A DNA stretch of 56,779 nucleotides from assembly GCA_009780955.1 (NCBI GenBank), contig WQZB01000024.1:1-56779 (forward strand), given 5' to 3'. Below, piece by piece: positions 25,334 through 33,192 of the stretch. Positions within the stretch are counted from its first letter, which is position 1, and every line of letters starts with the position of its first letter. The notes beneath the pieces were generated by a model. It saw nothing but the letters and a program-made list of their open reading frames with translations. It ran no database searches and had not been told where the DNA came from. The position numbers were made by a program, and so were the translations under genes. This DNA is from Polyangiaceae bacterium (GTDB lineage: Bacteria; Myxococcota_A; Polyangia; Polyangiales; Polyangiaceae).

Positions 25334-25722
25334 CGCGAAGAAAACACGGAGATGATGCGCACGCCCGGAAAAACCGCTTGCAGCTTCGCGAGATCTTTTG
25401 CACGGCTCGTGTACACCACATCGCCCCGCTGAGATGCCGAGGCCATTACAATGGCGGCGTCGACATTCAACGTAGCAAACTTGATTTTCGCAAGTGCCTC
25501 GCCGGCAAGGCGAGCAAGCATTTCGGTGAGCGGCTCGACCGAAACGCTCGCGAGGATAGGTTCGCGGATGCCACTTCGATGTCGCCACCACTCGGCAACC
25601 ACGTTGGCTGGAACCACGGGCACCATGGCGAGCTCGTGGGCACGATGAAGCACCTTCCACATGCGCAGGCGCTTTTGCTCGAGCGCGATGAGGGCGCCGG
25701 TGTCGAGCGTGAGCGTTTTCAT
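25330..25722 (-). CDS. vapC: PIN-domain ribonuclease toxin, VapC-like
   Basis: This 130-aa protein has the acidic residues of PIN nucleases: Asp7 in LDTGALIAL, Glu in VVAEWW, Asp in NVDAAIVMAS and Asp in SRAKDLAKL. Such toxins cleave RNA (often tRNA or rRNA) with a divalent metal ion. The start overlaps the antitoxin stop (25719-25722), the usual antitoxin-first order. The stop TAG at 25330-25332 is embedded in the adjoining palindrome. Confidence 0.85.
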   Translation of the reverse strand: MKTLTLDTGALIALEQKRLRMWKVLHRAHELAMVPVVPANVVAEWWRHRSGIREPILASVSVEPLTEMLARLAGEALAKIKFATLNVDAAIVMASASQRGDVVYTSRAKDLAKLQAVFPGVRIISVFSSR

Positions 25723-26000
25723 CTCCCGCGCCTTTTCGCTATTGCCCTGCGGCGAGGGCTCTCGCCAAATAGCTCGCGATCGATTTCGCTTCGCTCAAAG
25801 TCCGTTACGGCAATGGTGCCCCCCAAGTTCGCCTCGGCTTTGGCCCAAGCTTCTTGCCGCTTGATGGCAAGGATGAGATCGGCAAATACCGCCGACACAT
25901 TGCCGCCGTGAAGGCGCCTGGCGCGCTCTTTGATGATCTTCAAGTCGTCGGCCCGCACTGACAGACTGACTTTCTTCGTAATTCCAGCACGCGTATTCAT
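25719..26000 (-). CDS. vapB: Antitoxin of the PIN toxin, ribbon-helix-helix-like (VapB-like)
   Basis: This 93-aa protein starts at ATG 26000 after GCGAGGGCCC; the frame to 26057 runs through a promoter-like region. The N-terminal KKVSLSVRADDLKIIKERARR matches a beta-strand plus helix arrangement as in RHH antitoxins. The C-terminal part (FERSEIDRELFGES...RRRAIAKRRGR) would be the toxin-binding tail. It overlaps the toxin gene by 4 bp. It probably represses its own operon through the palindrome at 26018-26038. Confidence 0.75.
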   Translation of the reverse strand: MNTRAGITKKVSLSVRADDLKIIKERARRLHGGNVSAVFADLILAIKRQEAWAKAEANLGGTIAVTDFERSEIDRELFGESPRRRAIAKRRGR

Positions 26001-26017
26001 GGGCCCTCGCGACTTGG

Positions 26018-26038
26018 TGTACTCTTGTTGGTAGTACA
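26018..26038 (-). promoter_or_regulatory. Inverted repeat upstream of vapB
   Basis: TGTACT-N9-AGTACA lies 18 bp upstream of the vapB start and suits an operator bound by a dimeric RHH antitoxin. A TTGACC-like -35 element lies just upstream on the minus strand; the -10 is not clear. Confidence 0.5.
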
Positions 26039-26090
26039 GGATTTGTTGCGAGGTCAAGTGCGGCGCGGTGGGTACCGTCTCTTATACGTC

Positions 26091-26118
26091 TTGACATCTA
26101 TATGTCATAGCACATAAT
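26091..26118 (+). promoter_or_regulatory. Promoter and operator of the BrnT-like operon
   Basis: TTGACA (26091-26096), a 16-bp spacer and CATAAT (26113-26118) form a near-consensus promoter. The perfect inverted repeat TGACAT-CTAT-ATGTCA (26092-26107) covers the -35 box and spacer, with a further ATGT-N6-ACAT (26102-26115) overlapping the -10. This layout suits autorepression. Transcription should start near 26125, right at ATG 26126. Confidence 0.65.
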
Positions 26119-26125
26119 GCTTTTC

Positions 26126-26422
26126 ATGGTGCTGGTGGTTCGCGGGTCGTTCGAGTGGAGCCGCGAAAAGGCCGAGAAGAATGTGGAGAAGCACGGCGTC
26201 ACATTCGTCGAGGCGATGACCGTCCTGACGAGCGACGACGTAGTCGAGGAAGAAGATAAGGCTGACCTGACGCGTCTCATCACGATCGGCTTCTCTTCGC
26301 ACGCTCGGATGCTCTTTGTCGTCACGACGGAAATGACCGACGACGATCGCGTTCGCATCATCAGCGCTCGCCCAGCCAGCCCGACCCAACGAAGGAAATT
26401 CGCAGCAAGGAGAAGACCATGA
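26126..26422 (+). CDS. BrnT-like ribonuclease toxin
   Basis: This 98-aa protein matches the BrnT pattern: FEWSREKAEKNVEKHGVTFVEA, a central strand, then MLFVVTTEM and RVRIISARPAS near the C terminus. BrnT toxins are RelE-like ribonucleases that inhibit translation. ATG 26126 is chosen because the promoter places the transcript start there; ATG 26117 lies within the -10 box. There is no Shine-Dalgarno, which points to leaderless translation. The partner gene overlaps by 4 bp and encodes an XRE-type protein rather than the usual BrnA. Confidence 0.8.
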   Translation: MVLVVRGSFEWSREKAEKNVEKHGVTFVEAMTVLTSDDVVEEEDKADLTRLITIGFSSHARMLFVVTTEMTDDDRVRIISARPASPTQRRKFAARRRP

Positions 26423-26751
26423 CCACTCCCGCAAAAAAAACTCACCCGTCCCCGCAATCCCGCCCGCGGATCGTTACGCGTCGAGGGCGTCGAGGCCCCA
26501 GCCGTTACGCCGATCGGCGCGTCGAACTACCGCTCGCAGAGCTGCGCGACTTCGCCGGCTCGAAAACCCAGGTCGACGTGACTCGCGCGAGCGGTATTCC
26601 GCAACCCGAAGTATCCAAGATCGAGCGTCGTCCGGATATCGACGTGCTTTCGGTCGCGACGCTGCGGAAGTACATCGAGGCGATCGGCGCCGAGCTCGAG
26701 CTCGTGGCGATCGTGAATGGGAAACGCATCGTCATACAGCGAAAGCAGTAG
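26419..26751 (+). CDS. XRE-type helix-turn-helix antitoxin paired with the BrnT-like toxin
   Basis: This 110-aa protein has a basic, disordered N terminus (about 30 residues) and a helix-turn-helix (TQVDVTRASGIPQPEVSKIE, then VLSVATLRKYIEAIGAELEL) of the XRE/HigA kind. Canonical BrnA antitoxins are ribbon-helix-helix proteins, so this pairing is non-standard. The start at 26419 overlaps the toxin stop. It most likely binds the 26092-26115 palindromes as autorepressor. Confidence 0.78.
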   Translation: MTTPAKKTHPSPQSRPRIVTRRGRRGPSRYADRRVELPLAELRDFAGSKTQVDVTRASGIPQPEVSKIERRPDIDVLSVATLRKYIEAIGAELELVAIVNGKRIVIQRKQ

Positions 26752-26835
26752 TGTCCAAGTGTGTGCGCGAAATTCTCGAAACAACCAAATTTCGATGCTC
26801 AGAGATTCGCTCTTGGCACTTGGGGCGTGATGTGG

Positions 26836-27516
26836 TCACTGCGAGTGCCAGGTGCAGCCTTTGCAGGAGGTTTGTGTCCCACAAGTGGATTGTGATTGGC
26901 ATTCCTTTAGTAAGCAGATATCGCCACAATAGCCAATACCAGCCGCCATGTTGTCCCTGTAGCACCCTTTGTCTGTGGGGCATATGGTTAAAGAACTATT
27001 GTAGTCCGTACACGCAAAGTGCCCCGGCACCTCGTTGTCGTTGTGGCAATAACCGCTGCTGCTCGAAGAGCCGGTGGGCGCAGCGGAGCCGGTAGATGCA
27101 CCTGAGTGACCGCCGCTGCTCGAAGAGCCGGCGGGCGCAGCGGAGCCGGTAGATGCACCTGCGCCGGATGGGTTGTTGTTGTGGCAAGTCATTTTGCCTC
27201 CACCGGAGAGATCAATCTCAAAGGAGTCTGAGTTGCCAGACCACGTGGCCGAGTACGTGCTTCCGGTTGTGCTGCTCACGGTATGATCGGGATGGAGAAT
27301 GATGCTACCGGCCATGCATGAGCCCGACGCGGAGTCTTTTTGGAGCTGCGTTGAGACGCTCGACCCGTCGCTGGCGGTGCACGTGTAATTGCCGGTACAC
27401 GAATCGAGCAACGACCCACCGGAGCTGGAGTCGCCGCTGCCACCGCCACAAGCAATGACCGTGATGGTGGAAAAAGTTAGAACTGCGAGAATACGAATTG
27501 GGTGATTGAGTGTCAT
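26836..27516 (-). CDS. Cys-rich lipoprotein with Ser/Gly repeat linker
   Basis: This 226-aa lipoprotein starts at ATG 27516; the longer frame to 27576 is not supported. The signal peptide ends in VIAC followed by GGGS. A beta-rich N-terminal domain with three Cys follows (about residues 35-115). The linker (about 118-155) contains two copies of a GASTGSAAPxGSSSS unit, and a C-terminal Cys-rich domain has about ten Cys. The function is not recognised. It lies between two toxin-antitoxin loci and converges with the XRE gene. Confidence 0.7.
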   Translation of the reverse strand: MTLNHPIRILAVLTFSTITVIACGGGSGDSSSGGSLLDSCTGNYTCTASDGSSVSTQLQKDSASGSCMAGSIILHPDHTVSSTTGSTYSATWSGNSDSFEIDLSGGGKMTCHNNNPSGAGASTGSAAPAGSSSSGGHSGASTGSAAPTGSSSSSGYCHNDNEVPGHFACTDYNSSLTICPTDKGCYRDNMAAGIGYCGDICLLKECQSQSTCGTQTSCKGCTWHSQ

Positions 27517-27627
27517 GGTGATTACCCCATTCGTCCTTTTTTCGATCTGGTTGCTTGATAAAAAAGAAATCGACATGCGGCACTCGATCGCTCTTCGCGC
27601 TCGCTGAGATCACGCCGTCGTCATCTC

Positions 27628-28014
27628 CTATCGCCCCACGAGCTGCTGCACGCGCTGAAAGGACACGCCGAGTAGTTCTCCGACATCGCGGCGGCTGAAG
27701 CCAGCTTTTGCCAGACGTGTAGCCACGCGTGCTGTTTCCGCTTTGGATGCGCGTGCAAGCTCGTCGACGTGCTCGCGTGTCTGACGCGCGTGTTCGACTT
27801 TGGCGGTAAGCTTGCCGAGATCGATGACCTCTTCGAGGCGCGCTGTTCGCGGCACGTCGAACAGATCCATTGCTTCACGAATGCGCTCGCGCGCCTGGGC
27901 GATCGAACGCCCTTGCGTGTGGCAGCCGTCGAGTTTGGGGACTTGAGCCACCCACCACCCATCTTCGTCGCGCGTGAACACGACGCGGTATCGCTTGCTC
28001 TTCTTCGTCGCCAT
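27628..28014 (-). CDS. HicB-like antitoxin
   Basis: This 128-aa protein has a HicB fold at residues 1-60 (YRVVFTRDEDGWWVAQVPKLDGCHTQGRSIAQARERIREAM). A C-terminal helix-turn-helix-like segment follows (KAGFSRRDVGELLGVSFQRVQQLV). HicB proteins neutralise the HicA ribonuclease and repress their operon. No recognisable HicA is adjacent; a 38-codon ORF ends 1 bp upstream, with AAGGAGAAG at its end serving as ribosome-binding site for this gene. Confidence 0.8.
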   Translation of the reverse strand: MATKKSKRYRVVFTRDEDGWWVAQVPKLDGCHTQGRSIAQARERIREAMDLFDVPRTARLEEVIDLGKLTAKVEHARQTREHVDELARASKAETARVATRLAKAGFSRRDVGELLGVSFQRVQQLVGR

Positions 28015-28015
28015 G

Positions 28016-28132
28016 TCACTTCTCCTTCGTCAACCAACCGTCTCCAAGGCACGGCGCGAGCTGTCGCTCGATTGCCCGCAGAAGCCCAGGGTCGAGGCTC
28101 CGGAGGATCTGCCTCAGTTCACGCGAACTCAT
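28016..28132 (-). CDS. 38-aa ORF upstream of the HicB-like gene
   Basis: The protein MSSRELRQILRSLDPGLLRA... is 38 residues long, amphipathic and Arg/Leu-rich, ending in GDGWLTKEK. The stop TGA is followed by one base and the HicB ATG. The promoter at 28140-28167 places the transcript start within one or two bases of its ATG, so a leaderless message is expected. It begins with the SSREL seen at the start of many HicA proteins but lacks the rest, so it could be a HicA remnant or a distinct small toxin. It is too short for family assignment. Confidence 0.5.
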   Translation of the reverse strand: MSSRELRQILRSLDPGLLRAIERQLAPCLGDGWLTKEK

Positions 28133-28139
28133 GTCTAGT

Positions 28140-28167
28140 ATTATAGACAACTCTTGAGAATTGTCTA
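28140..28167 (-). promoter_or_regulatory. Promoter and palindromic operator of the HicB-like operon
   Basis: On the minus strand, TAGACA (28162-28167), a 16-bp spacer and TATAAT (28140-28145) form a strong promoter. A 24-bp imperfect palindrome with TAGACAA...TTGTCTA arms (28144-28167) covers the spacer and both hexamers. Further GTCTA/TAGAC words flank it on each side. This is a typical autoregulated antitoxin operator. Confidence 0.7.
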
Positions 28168-28192
28168 GTAGATAGACGAACTTGACGCCGCT

Positions 28193-29326
28193 TCAACGCA
28201 CCGCATCAGTTGGCGCGTGAAATGTGTCGGCGTGCACAATGCAACTTTTGATGGGCTCGCCGAAAGAGCGCTCGAACACCACTTGGCCGGCCTGTGCATC
28301 GAGCACGGTCATTTTGCCGGTTTCATCGCAAATAAGCACGCCGCCGGTGATGGCTTCACCGCCAACGATGTCGCTCGCGTGGATATGCTCCCACTCGCGC
28401 CGACCACTCGAAGCATCGAAACCCGAAACGCGCCGAAAGTCACTTGCATCGCTCGCGTAGAAGCGCGATGAGTCGAACCCAAGCGATCCGGCAATGTCGC
28501 TCGGTCGCGCGAAAATACGAATTTTGTCGCGTGTTGTCGCGCTGGGCGGGAGCCTTTCGGTGCCTGAAGCGACAAGGCGCGGCACACCAAGCCAATCGCC
28601 CGGCGGCAAGGCAATCTGGCTTTCGCCATGGTTCGACGCCAAATCGATATTGTCGTCGAAGCGAATGAGCCTTTCGCCGCCGAAGTAAATGTCTTTGCCA
28701 ATCGTGAAAGCGCGCGTGACTTTGCCCTGCAGCGTGACGCGGCCAATCTCGTCACCGGTGCTTTCGTCAATGGCACTCACTTTTTCGCTTTTCCACGGTA
28801 CGAAAATGACGCCGGAAACCACTGCAGGGCTGCCCAACTGCTGGTCGGTTTCCATCTGCCGCTTCACCGAGCCATCGCGCGCAACGACGAGCATGGTCGA
28901 ACCCATGCCACGTGCAAGCGTAATGGCCGTGCCAATGCCGTCGTCGCCCGCGCCAAGAAACGGCGCACCGCCCGTGGGACGAGCCCAAAGGCGTCTGCCT
29001 CCTAGTGCATCGAGAGCAAACACTTCGCCCCCACCCGATGCCACCACGACACCCCCGGCAATGGTGGGGCGCGCATCGAGCGCGTGCTCGAACGTCCAGG
29101 TGCTATGGCCCGTGAGCCGTACGCCAACGAGCTTGTTACTTTTTGGGCCGGCAACGCCCACCGCAAGATCGACGCTGGGCAAAGGCCTGGCATTGCGAAG
29201 GCGCTCCACCACTTCCGTCATGCTGGCAGGCCGGTTGTCAAACCAATCAGTTGAAAACAGCCGCGGTCGCGACGAATCACCGCCGCAAGCGGCCAACGCC
29301 ATCGCGCATATGCATGCGTAATGCAT
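28193..29326 (-). CDS. PQQ-like beta-propeller lipoprotein
   Basis: This 377-aa protein starts at ATG 29326, giving a signal peptide MHYACICAMALAAC with lipobox Cys; the longer frame to 29488 covers the divergent promoter and is rejected. Repeated blade motifs (GGVVVASGGGEVFALDALGGRRLW, SGVIFVPWKSEKVSAIDESTGDEIG, GGVLICDETGKMTVLDAQAGQVV) indicate a PQQ/BamB-type propeller of about six to seven blades, without recognisable PQQ-binding residues. A scaffolding or assembly role at the outer membrane is possible. It is divergent from mutL. Confidence 0.75.
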   Translation of the reverse strand: MHYACICAMALAACGGDSSRPRLFSTDWFDNRPASMTEVVERLRNARPLPSVDLAVGVAGPKSNKLVGVRLTGHSTWTFEHALDARPTIAGGVVVASGGGEVFALDALGGRRLWARPTGGAPFLGAGDDGIGTAITLARGMGSTMLVVARDGSVKRQMETDQQLGSPAVVSGVIFVPWKSEKVSAIDESTGDEIGRVTLQGKVTRAFTIGKDIYFGGERLIRFDDNIDLASNHGESQIALPPGDWLGVPRLVASGTERLPPSATTRDKIRIFARPSDIAGSLGFDSSRFYASDASDFRRVSGFDASSGRREWEHIHASDIVGGEAITGGVLICDETGKMTVLDAQAGQVVFERSFGEPIKSCIVHADTFHAPTDAVR

Positions 29327-29412
29327 GTAAAAACGAGCAGCAAACACGTTGGGCACGTTGGGTCGGAGTACTAGCGCGCCGACCGTGCTATGTCCTCGGC
29401 CGGGCGACGAGC

Positions 29413-31248
29413 ATGGGGTGCATCCACAAGCTTTCAGGCGATCTCGCCAACCAAATCGCTGCTGGCGAGGTTGTCGAGCGGCCCGCAAGCATCGTCAAAG
29501 AGCTCGTCGAGAACGCGCTCGATGCAAACGCCACGCGCGTCGTCGTCGACATAGAACAGGGCGGCCGAACCCTCATTCGCGTGACCGACGACGGCGACGG
29601 CATGACACCCGACGATGCCGTGATTTGCTTCGAGCGGCATGCCACGAGCAAAATCACGCGGTTCGAAGACCTCGCCGTGCTGGGCACCTTCGGCTTCCGC
29701 GGCGAGGCACTTGCCAGCGTTGCGTCCATCGCGCGTGTGCGCCTGCGCACGCGTGCCCGCGGCGCTAGCGAAGGCGTTGCTGTCGTTGCCGAAGGCGGTC
29801 CGCCAGCGTGCGCGGTTCCCGCTGGCGGCGGCGTGGGCACTTCCATCGAGGTGCGCGATTTGTTTTTCAATGTGCCTGCGCGGCGCAAATTCCTCAAGGC
29901 AACGGCAACCGAGAGCGCACACGTTGGCGATGCTGTTCTTGGTGCGGCACTCGCTCGGCCCGAGGTGACGTTCGTGCTCTCGCGCGACGGCCGACCGGTG
30001 CGCGAGTACTTGCGCGTTGCTACGCGCATCGAGCGGGCACGGGCGGCGCTCGTCGGTGAAAAACTTGCAGAATGCACATTCGAACAAGGGCCAATTCGTG
30101 GGCAGGCCATGCTCGCTCCGCCCGAGTGTGCGCGTGCAGGCACGACGGGGTTATCTCTGCTCGTCAATGGCCGTCACGTTCGCGATCGCCAGCTCGCGCG
30201 CGCCGTGGCCCAAGCCTATGGCTCGGTGCTCGAGAGCGGTCGCTACCCAGTTGGCGTCGTCTGGATTGACGTTCCACCCGACGTGGTCGACGTCAACGTG
30301 CATCCGCAGAAGGCCGAAGTGCGCTTCGCTGATGCGCGCGGCATTTTCGATGCGGTTACGCACAATCTCGCCTCGGCGCTCGCGCGGTCGTTCGGGCTGC
30401 CCGAGCAAGATGCGCCGCAAGTGCCGTGGGCTCAACGCAGCGTTGCCATTCCCACTTACAATAGCTTTTCGAACACCGACTGGTCGCCATCTACGTCGCC
30501 ACCTGCGCCTCGAGAGCCTGACGCGGTGATGCTTGCCGACAGCGCCGACAGCGCTTTTGTGCCGTCGCCACTGCCAGCCGAGAATCTTTTTCTATCGCCC
30601 ACGAGCCCGTTGCCACCCTTGGCGAGCGATTCATCGAATCACGCCTTTGCAGGTGCGGGCGCGGGCGGCAGCCTGTACGCGTCTCTTCGCTTCGTTGGAC
30701 AAATCAAGGCGACGTATCTCGTTTGCGAAGCTGCCGATGGCATATGCGTGCTCGATCAGCACGCGGCTGCGGAGCGCGTCACCTTCGATCGACTAAGGCG
30801 TGCTCATGCTTCACGCCGCGTTGCGATGCAACGGCTCCTTGTACCGAGCGTTGTCAACCTTGCACCAAGCGAGGTGGCGCTGCTCGAAGAGCAAGCGGGC
30901 GAGGTTCTACACTTCGGCGTCGACGTGCGTGCGGTTGGCGATGGCGCGGTTGCGGTGCACGGCGTGCCTGATCTGCTTGTGCACGTGGAACCTGCACGTA
31001 TCATTCATGACTTGATTTCTGAGCTGTCGCATGCAGCGGGGCGTTCGCTGCGCGGAGAAGTCGACCTCGTTCTTGCCACCATGGCGTGCCACGGATCGGT
31101 GCGCGCAGGCGACGTCGTTACGCGCGAACAAGCCGAGGCTTTGCTTGCGGCGCTCGACGACGTTGATTTTGGAGGTCACTGTCCTCACGGCCGACCGGTC
31201 GTCATGCGATTGCCGTTTGGCGAGCTTGAAAGACGTGTTGGAAGATAG
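29413..31248 (+). CDS. mutL: DNA mismatch repair protein MutL
   Basis: This 611-aa protein has the GHKL ATPase motifs ELVENALDANA, TDDGDGMTPDD and TFGFRGEALASVAS. A second domain ends in VNVHPQKAEVRF. After a Ser/Pro-rich linker (about residues 340-430) comes the dimerisation/endonuclease domain with DQHAAAERVTFD, ACHGSVRAGD and CPHGRP, so it belongs to the nicking MutL class (the last acidic residue of the DQHA motif is Asp instead of Glu). It couples MutS mismatch recognition to strand incision. The start at ATG 29413 (MGCIHKLSGDLANQIAAGEV) fits family length. It overlaps miaA. Confidence 0.95.
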   Translation: MGCIHKLSGDLANQIAAGEVVERPASIVKELVENALDANATRVVVDIEQGGRTLIRVTDDGDGMTPDDAVICFERHATSKITRFEDLAVLGTFGFRGEALASVASIARVRLRTRARGASEGVAVVAEGGPPACAVPAGGGVGTSIEVRDLFFNVPARRKFLKATATESAHVGDAVLGAALARPEVTFVLSRDGRPVREYLRVATRIERARAALVGEKLAECTFEQGPIRGQAMLAPPECARAGTTGLSLLVNGRHVRDRQLARAVAQAYGSVLESGRYPVGVVWIDVPPDVVDVNVHPQKAEVRFADARGIFDAVTHNLASALARSFGLPEQDAPQVPWAQRSVAIPTYNSFSNTDWSPSTSPPAPREPDAVMLADSADSAFVPSPLPAENLFLSPTSPLPPLASDSSNHAFAGAGAGGSLYASLRFVGQIKATYLVCEAADGICVLDQHAAAERVTFDRLRRAHASRRVAMQRLLVPSVVNLAPSEVALLEEQAGEVLHFGVDVRAVGDGAVAVHGVPDLLVHVEPARIIHDLISELSHAAGRSLRGEVDLVLATMACHGSVRAGDVVTREQAEALLAALDDVDFGGHCPHGRPVVMRLPFGELERRVGR

Positions 31249-32182
31249 CGAACAGAAAGCTTTCGAGCGCTGGGTCGATCGCGCGGTTGCCATCGTAGAA
31301 GAGTGCCCTCACCGCCTTCTTTGCATTTGCGGCCCAACGGCTTCAGGCAAAACCGATCTCGCCATGGCTCTTTGCGAACGCATTGGCGGAGAAGTCATTT
31401 CCGCCGACAGCGTGCAGATTTACCGACACTTCGACATTGGTTCCGGCAAACCATCGCCCGAAGAGCGAGCGCGCGTGCCCCACCACTTGATCGATGCATT
31501 GAATCCTCTCGAGGCCGTTGACGCGATTTCGTACGCACGGCTAGCAGGTAGCGCCATCGCCGATGTTCGTGCTCGCGGAAAAGTGCCGGTGCTTGCAGGC
31601 GGCACGTATTTCTGGGTGCGCGCGCTGGTCATGGGCCTCGTCGAAGCGCCGGCCGCAGACCAGAGCATTCGCGCGAAACACCACGCGATCGTGCTCGAAC
31701 GAGGTCGCGCTGCGCTTCACGCCGAACTCGCAAAGGTTGACCATGCCTCAGCGGATCGCCTTCACCCGAACGATGTGATGCGCGTGAGCCGCGCCCTTGA
31801 AGTGTATGAGTTGTCCGGCCGCCCACTTTCCGAGTGGCACAGCGCACATGGGTTTCGTGAAAAGAAAGTCGAAGCTTCGCTCGTTGCGATCCGCTTTGAA
31901 AAGGGCGAACTCACTCGTCGCATCACCAAGCGCGTGGACGGCTGGCTTGCTGGCGGTTGGCTCGACGAAGTCCGCGCGCTCACCCGGCGCGGTTACGGTG
32001 GAGCGCGTGCCATGGGATCGGTTGGCTATAAAGAAGTGCATGCCTTCGTAACCAGCGCAGGCGATGACGTGGAATCTCCCGAAGCGCGTGAGGCGCTGCG
32101 CAACCGCATCATCCAGGCGACGCGCATCTTCGCGCGGCGCCAGCAGACGTGGCTTCATCGCGCCCCCATTGAGTGGTTGTAA
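31235..32182 (+). CDS. miaA: tRNA dimethylallyltransferase MiaA
   Basis: This protein is about 315 aa. It has the P-loop GPTASGKTDLAMAL, the ISADSVQIYRHFDIGSGKPS motif, GGTYFWVRAL and the C-terminal FARRQQTWL. MiaA transfers dimethylallyl to A37 of tRNAs reading UNN codons. The start is uncertain: GTG 31235 overlaps mutL by 14 bp and is preferred, with TTG 31226 and 31238 as alternatives. Longer frames to 31031 are shadows of mutL. MutL and MiaA neighbour each other in many bacteria. Confidence 0.93.
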   Translation: MLEDSEQKAFERWVDRAVAIVEECPHRLLCICGPTASGKTDLAMALCERIGGEVISADSVQIYRHFDIGSGKPSPEERARVPHHLIDALNPLEAVDAISYARLAGSAIADVRARGKVPVLAGGTYFWVRALVMGLVEAPAADQSIRAKHHAIVLERGRAALHAELAKVDHASADRLHPNDVMRVSRALEVYELSGRPLSEWHSAHGFREKKVEASLVAIRFEKGELTRRITKRVDGWLAGGWLDEVRALTRRGYGGARAMGSVGYKEVHAFVTSAGDDVESPEAREALRNRIIQATRIFARRQQTWLHRAPIEWL

Positions 32183-32221
32183 TCGTACCATATCAGGGGG
32201 GGCGAATGGCTGTCGTGAGGC

Positions 32222-33085
32222 TCACGCCGATGCAGAGGTGGACGAAGACGCAGCGTTGCCGCCCATGGCCTGGCTATAGGGAGACGACTTTTGCGACGCG
32301 ATCCATGCATCATGCAAGTGCGAATCATCGATGTCGTTCGGGTGAAAACCAGGTCGAAACCACTTCACCCAATAAGGCATGAGCCTCGTGATAACCCCTG
32401 GCTTCACGAACAAAAAGCGCAATAGTGCGCGCCACTCGGTGAGCGAACGTGCCGTTCCATCGGCGCGCATCATCGCCCTCTGGTGCTGAAACATCTTGAC
32501 CCAGAAAATCGCGGTTGCGATGAGAAGCGTGCTCGAGCGCTCGAAGTAGTTTCCGCCGACCGCCTTGTACACATCAAACGAAACTGCCTTGTGCTCGGCC
32601 TCTTCGGCTGCGTGCCATCGCCACAAAGCGGCCATGGTTGGATCGGCGCCCTGCAATGCTTCGTCGTTGTCGAGCGCAAGGTGCGCCAAGATGGCCGTGA
32701 GGTGCTCGAGAGCGGCCGTGGTCGCGAGCTGCTCGCGCTTCGGTACGGTTCTTTTCACATTCGCCAGGAGCGCTGCGATCTCGCGTTCAAGCTTGGCTGC
32801 CGGGTAGCCTTGCTTCTCCAACCACGCGTTGTATTTGATGTGTTCGCGCGTGTGCATGCCTTCTTGCCCGTAAAACCCGCGAACCTCTTCGCGAAGCTCG
32901 TCGTCTTTTACGAATTCGTCGTGAGCACGCACGCTTGCAATGAAGAAGCGCTCTCCAGGCGGGAAGAACAGGCTAAGCGAATCGAAAAATGTCGTAATGG
33001 CTTTCCGCCCGCCGTTCCAATGTTTGGGAACGTGAGTGAAATCGAAATTGGGACTACGCACCACAAGTGTTGGTTTCGCTGTCAT
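32222..33085 (-). CDS. Predicted metal-dependent hydrolase (PF10118-like)
   Basis: This 287-aa, largely helical protein has a ferritin-like arrangement of metal ligands: ASVRAHDEF, YGQEGMHTREH, ALEHLTAILAH and HAAEEAEHKAVSFDVY. These ExxH pairs are typical of the COG3687 family annotated as metal-dependent hydrolases. Substrate and reaction are unknown, and an oxygenase-like diiron role is equally plausible. It converges with miaA with a gap of 39 bp. Confidence 0.8.
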   Translation of the reverse strand: MTAKPTLVVRSPNFDFTHVPKHWNGGRKAITTFFDSLSLFFPPGERFFIASVRAHDEFVKDDELREEVRGFYGQEGMHTREHIKYNAWLEKQGYPAAKLEREIAALLANVKRTVPKREQLATTAALEHLTAILAHLALDNDEALQGADPTMAALWRWHAAEEAEHKAVSFDVYKAVGGNYFERSSTLLIATAIFWVKMFQHQRAMMRADGTARSLTEWRALLRFLFVKPGVITRLMPYWVKWFRPGFHPNDIDDSHLHDAWIASQKSSPYSQAMGGNAASSSTSASA

Positions 33086-33176
33086 GCGTCATTTCCTCCT
33101 GACTGCAACTGCTGGCGACACCCCCGCCAGCGAAGTTGAACAAAGAAATTATTATATCAGATCAGCCGACTTGCTG

Positions 33177-33192
33177 CGAATCGCGCCCCTAC
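33177..33192 (-). repeat. Truncated GTAG palindrome at the end of a gene
   Basis: GAATCGCGCCCCTAC matches the right half of the 25159-25182 hairpin and is followed by the same ACAGGG flank. Only half of the stem remains. On the minus strand its GTAG supplies the TAG stop of the gene ending at 33189. Confidence 0.7.
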
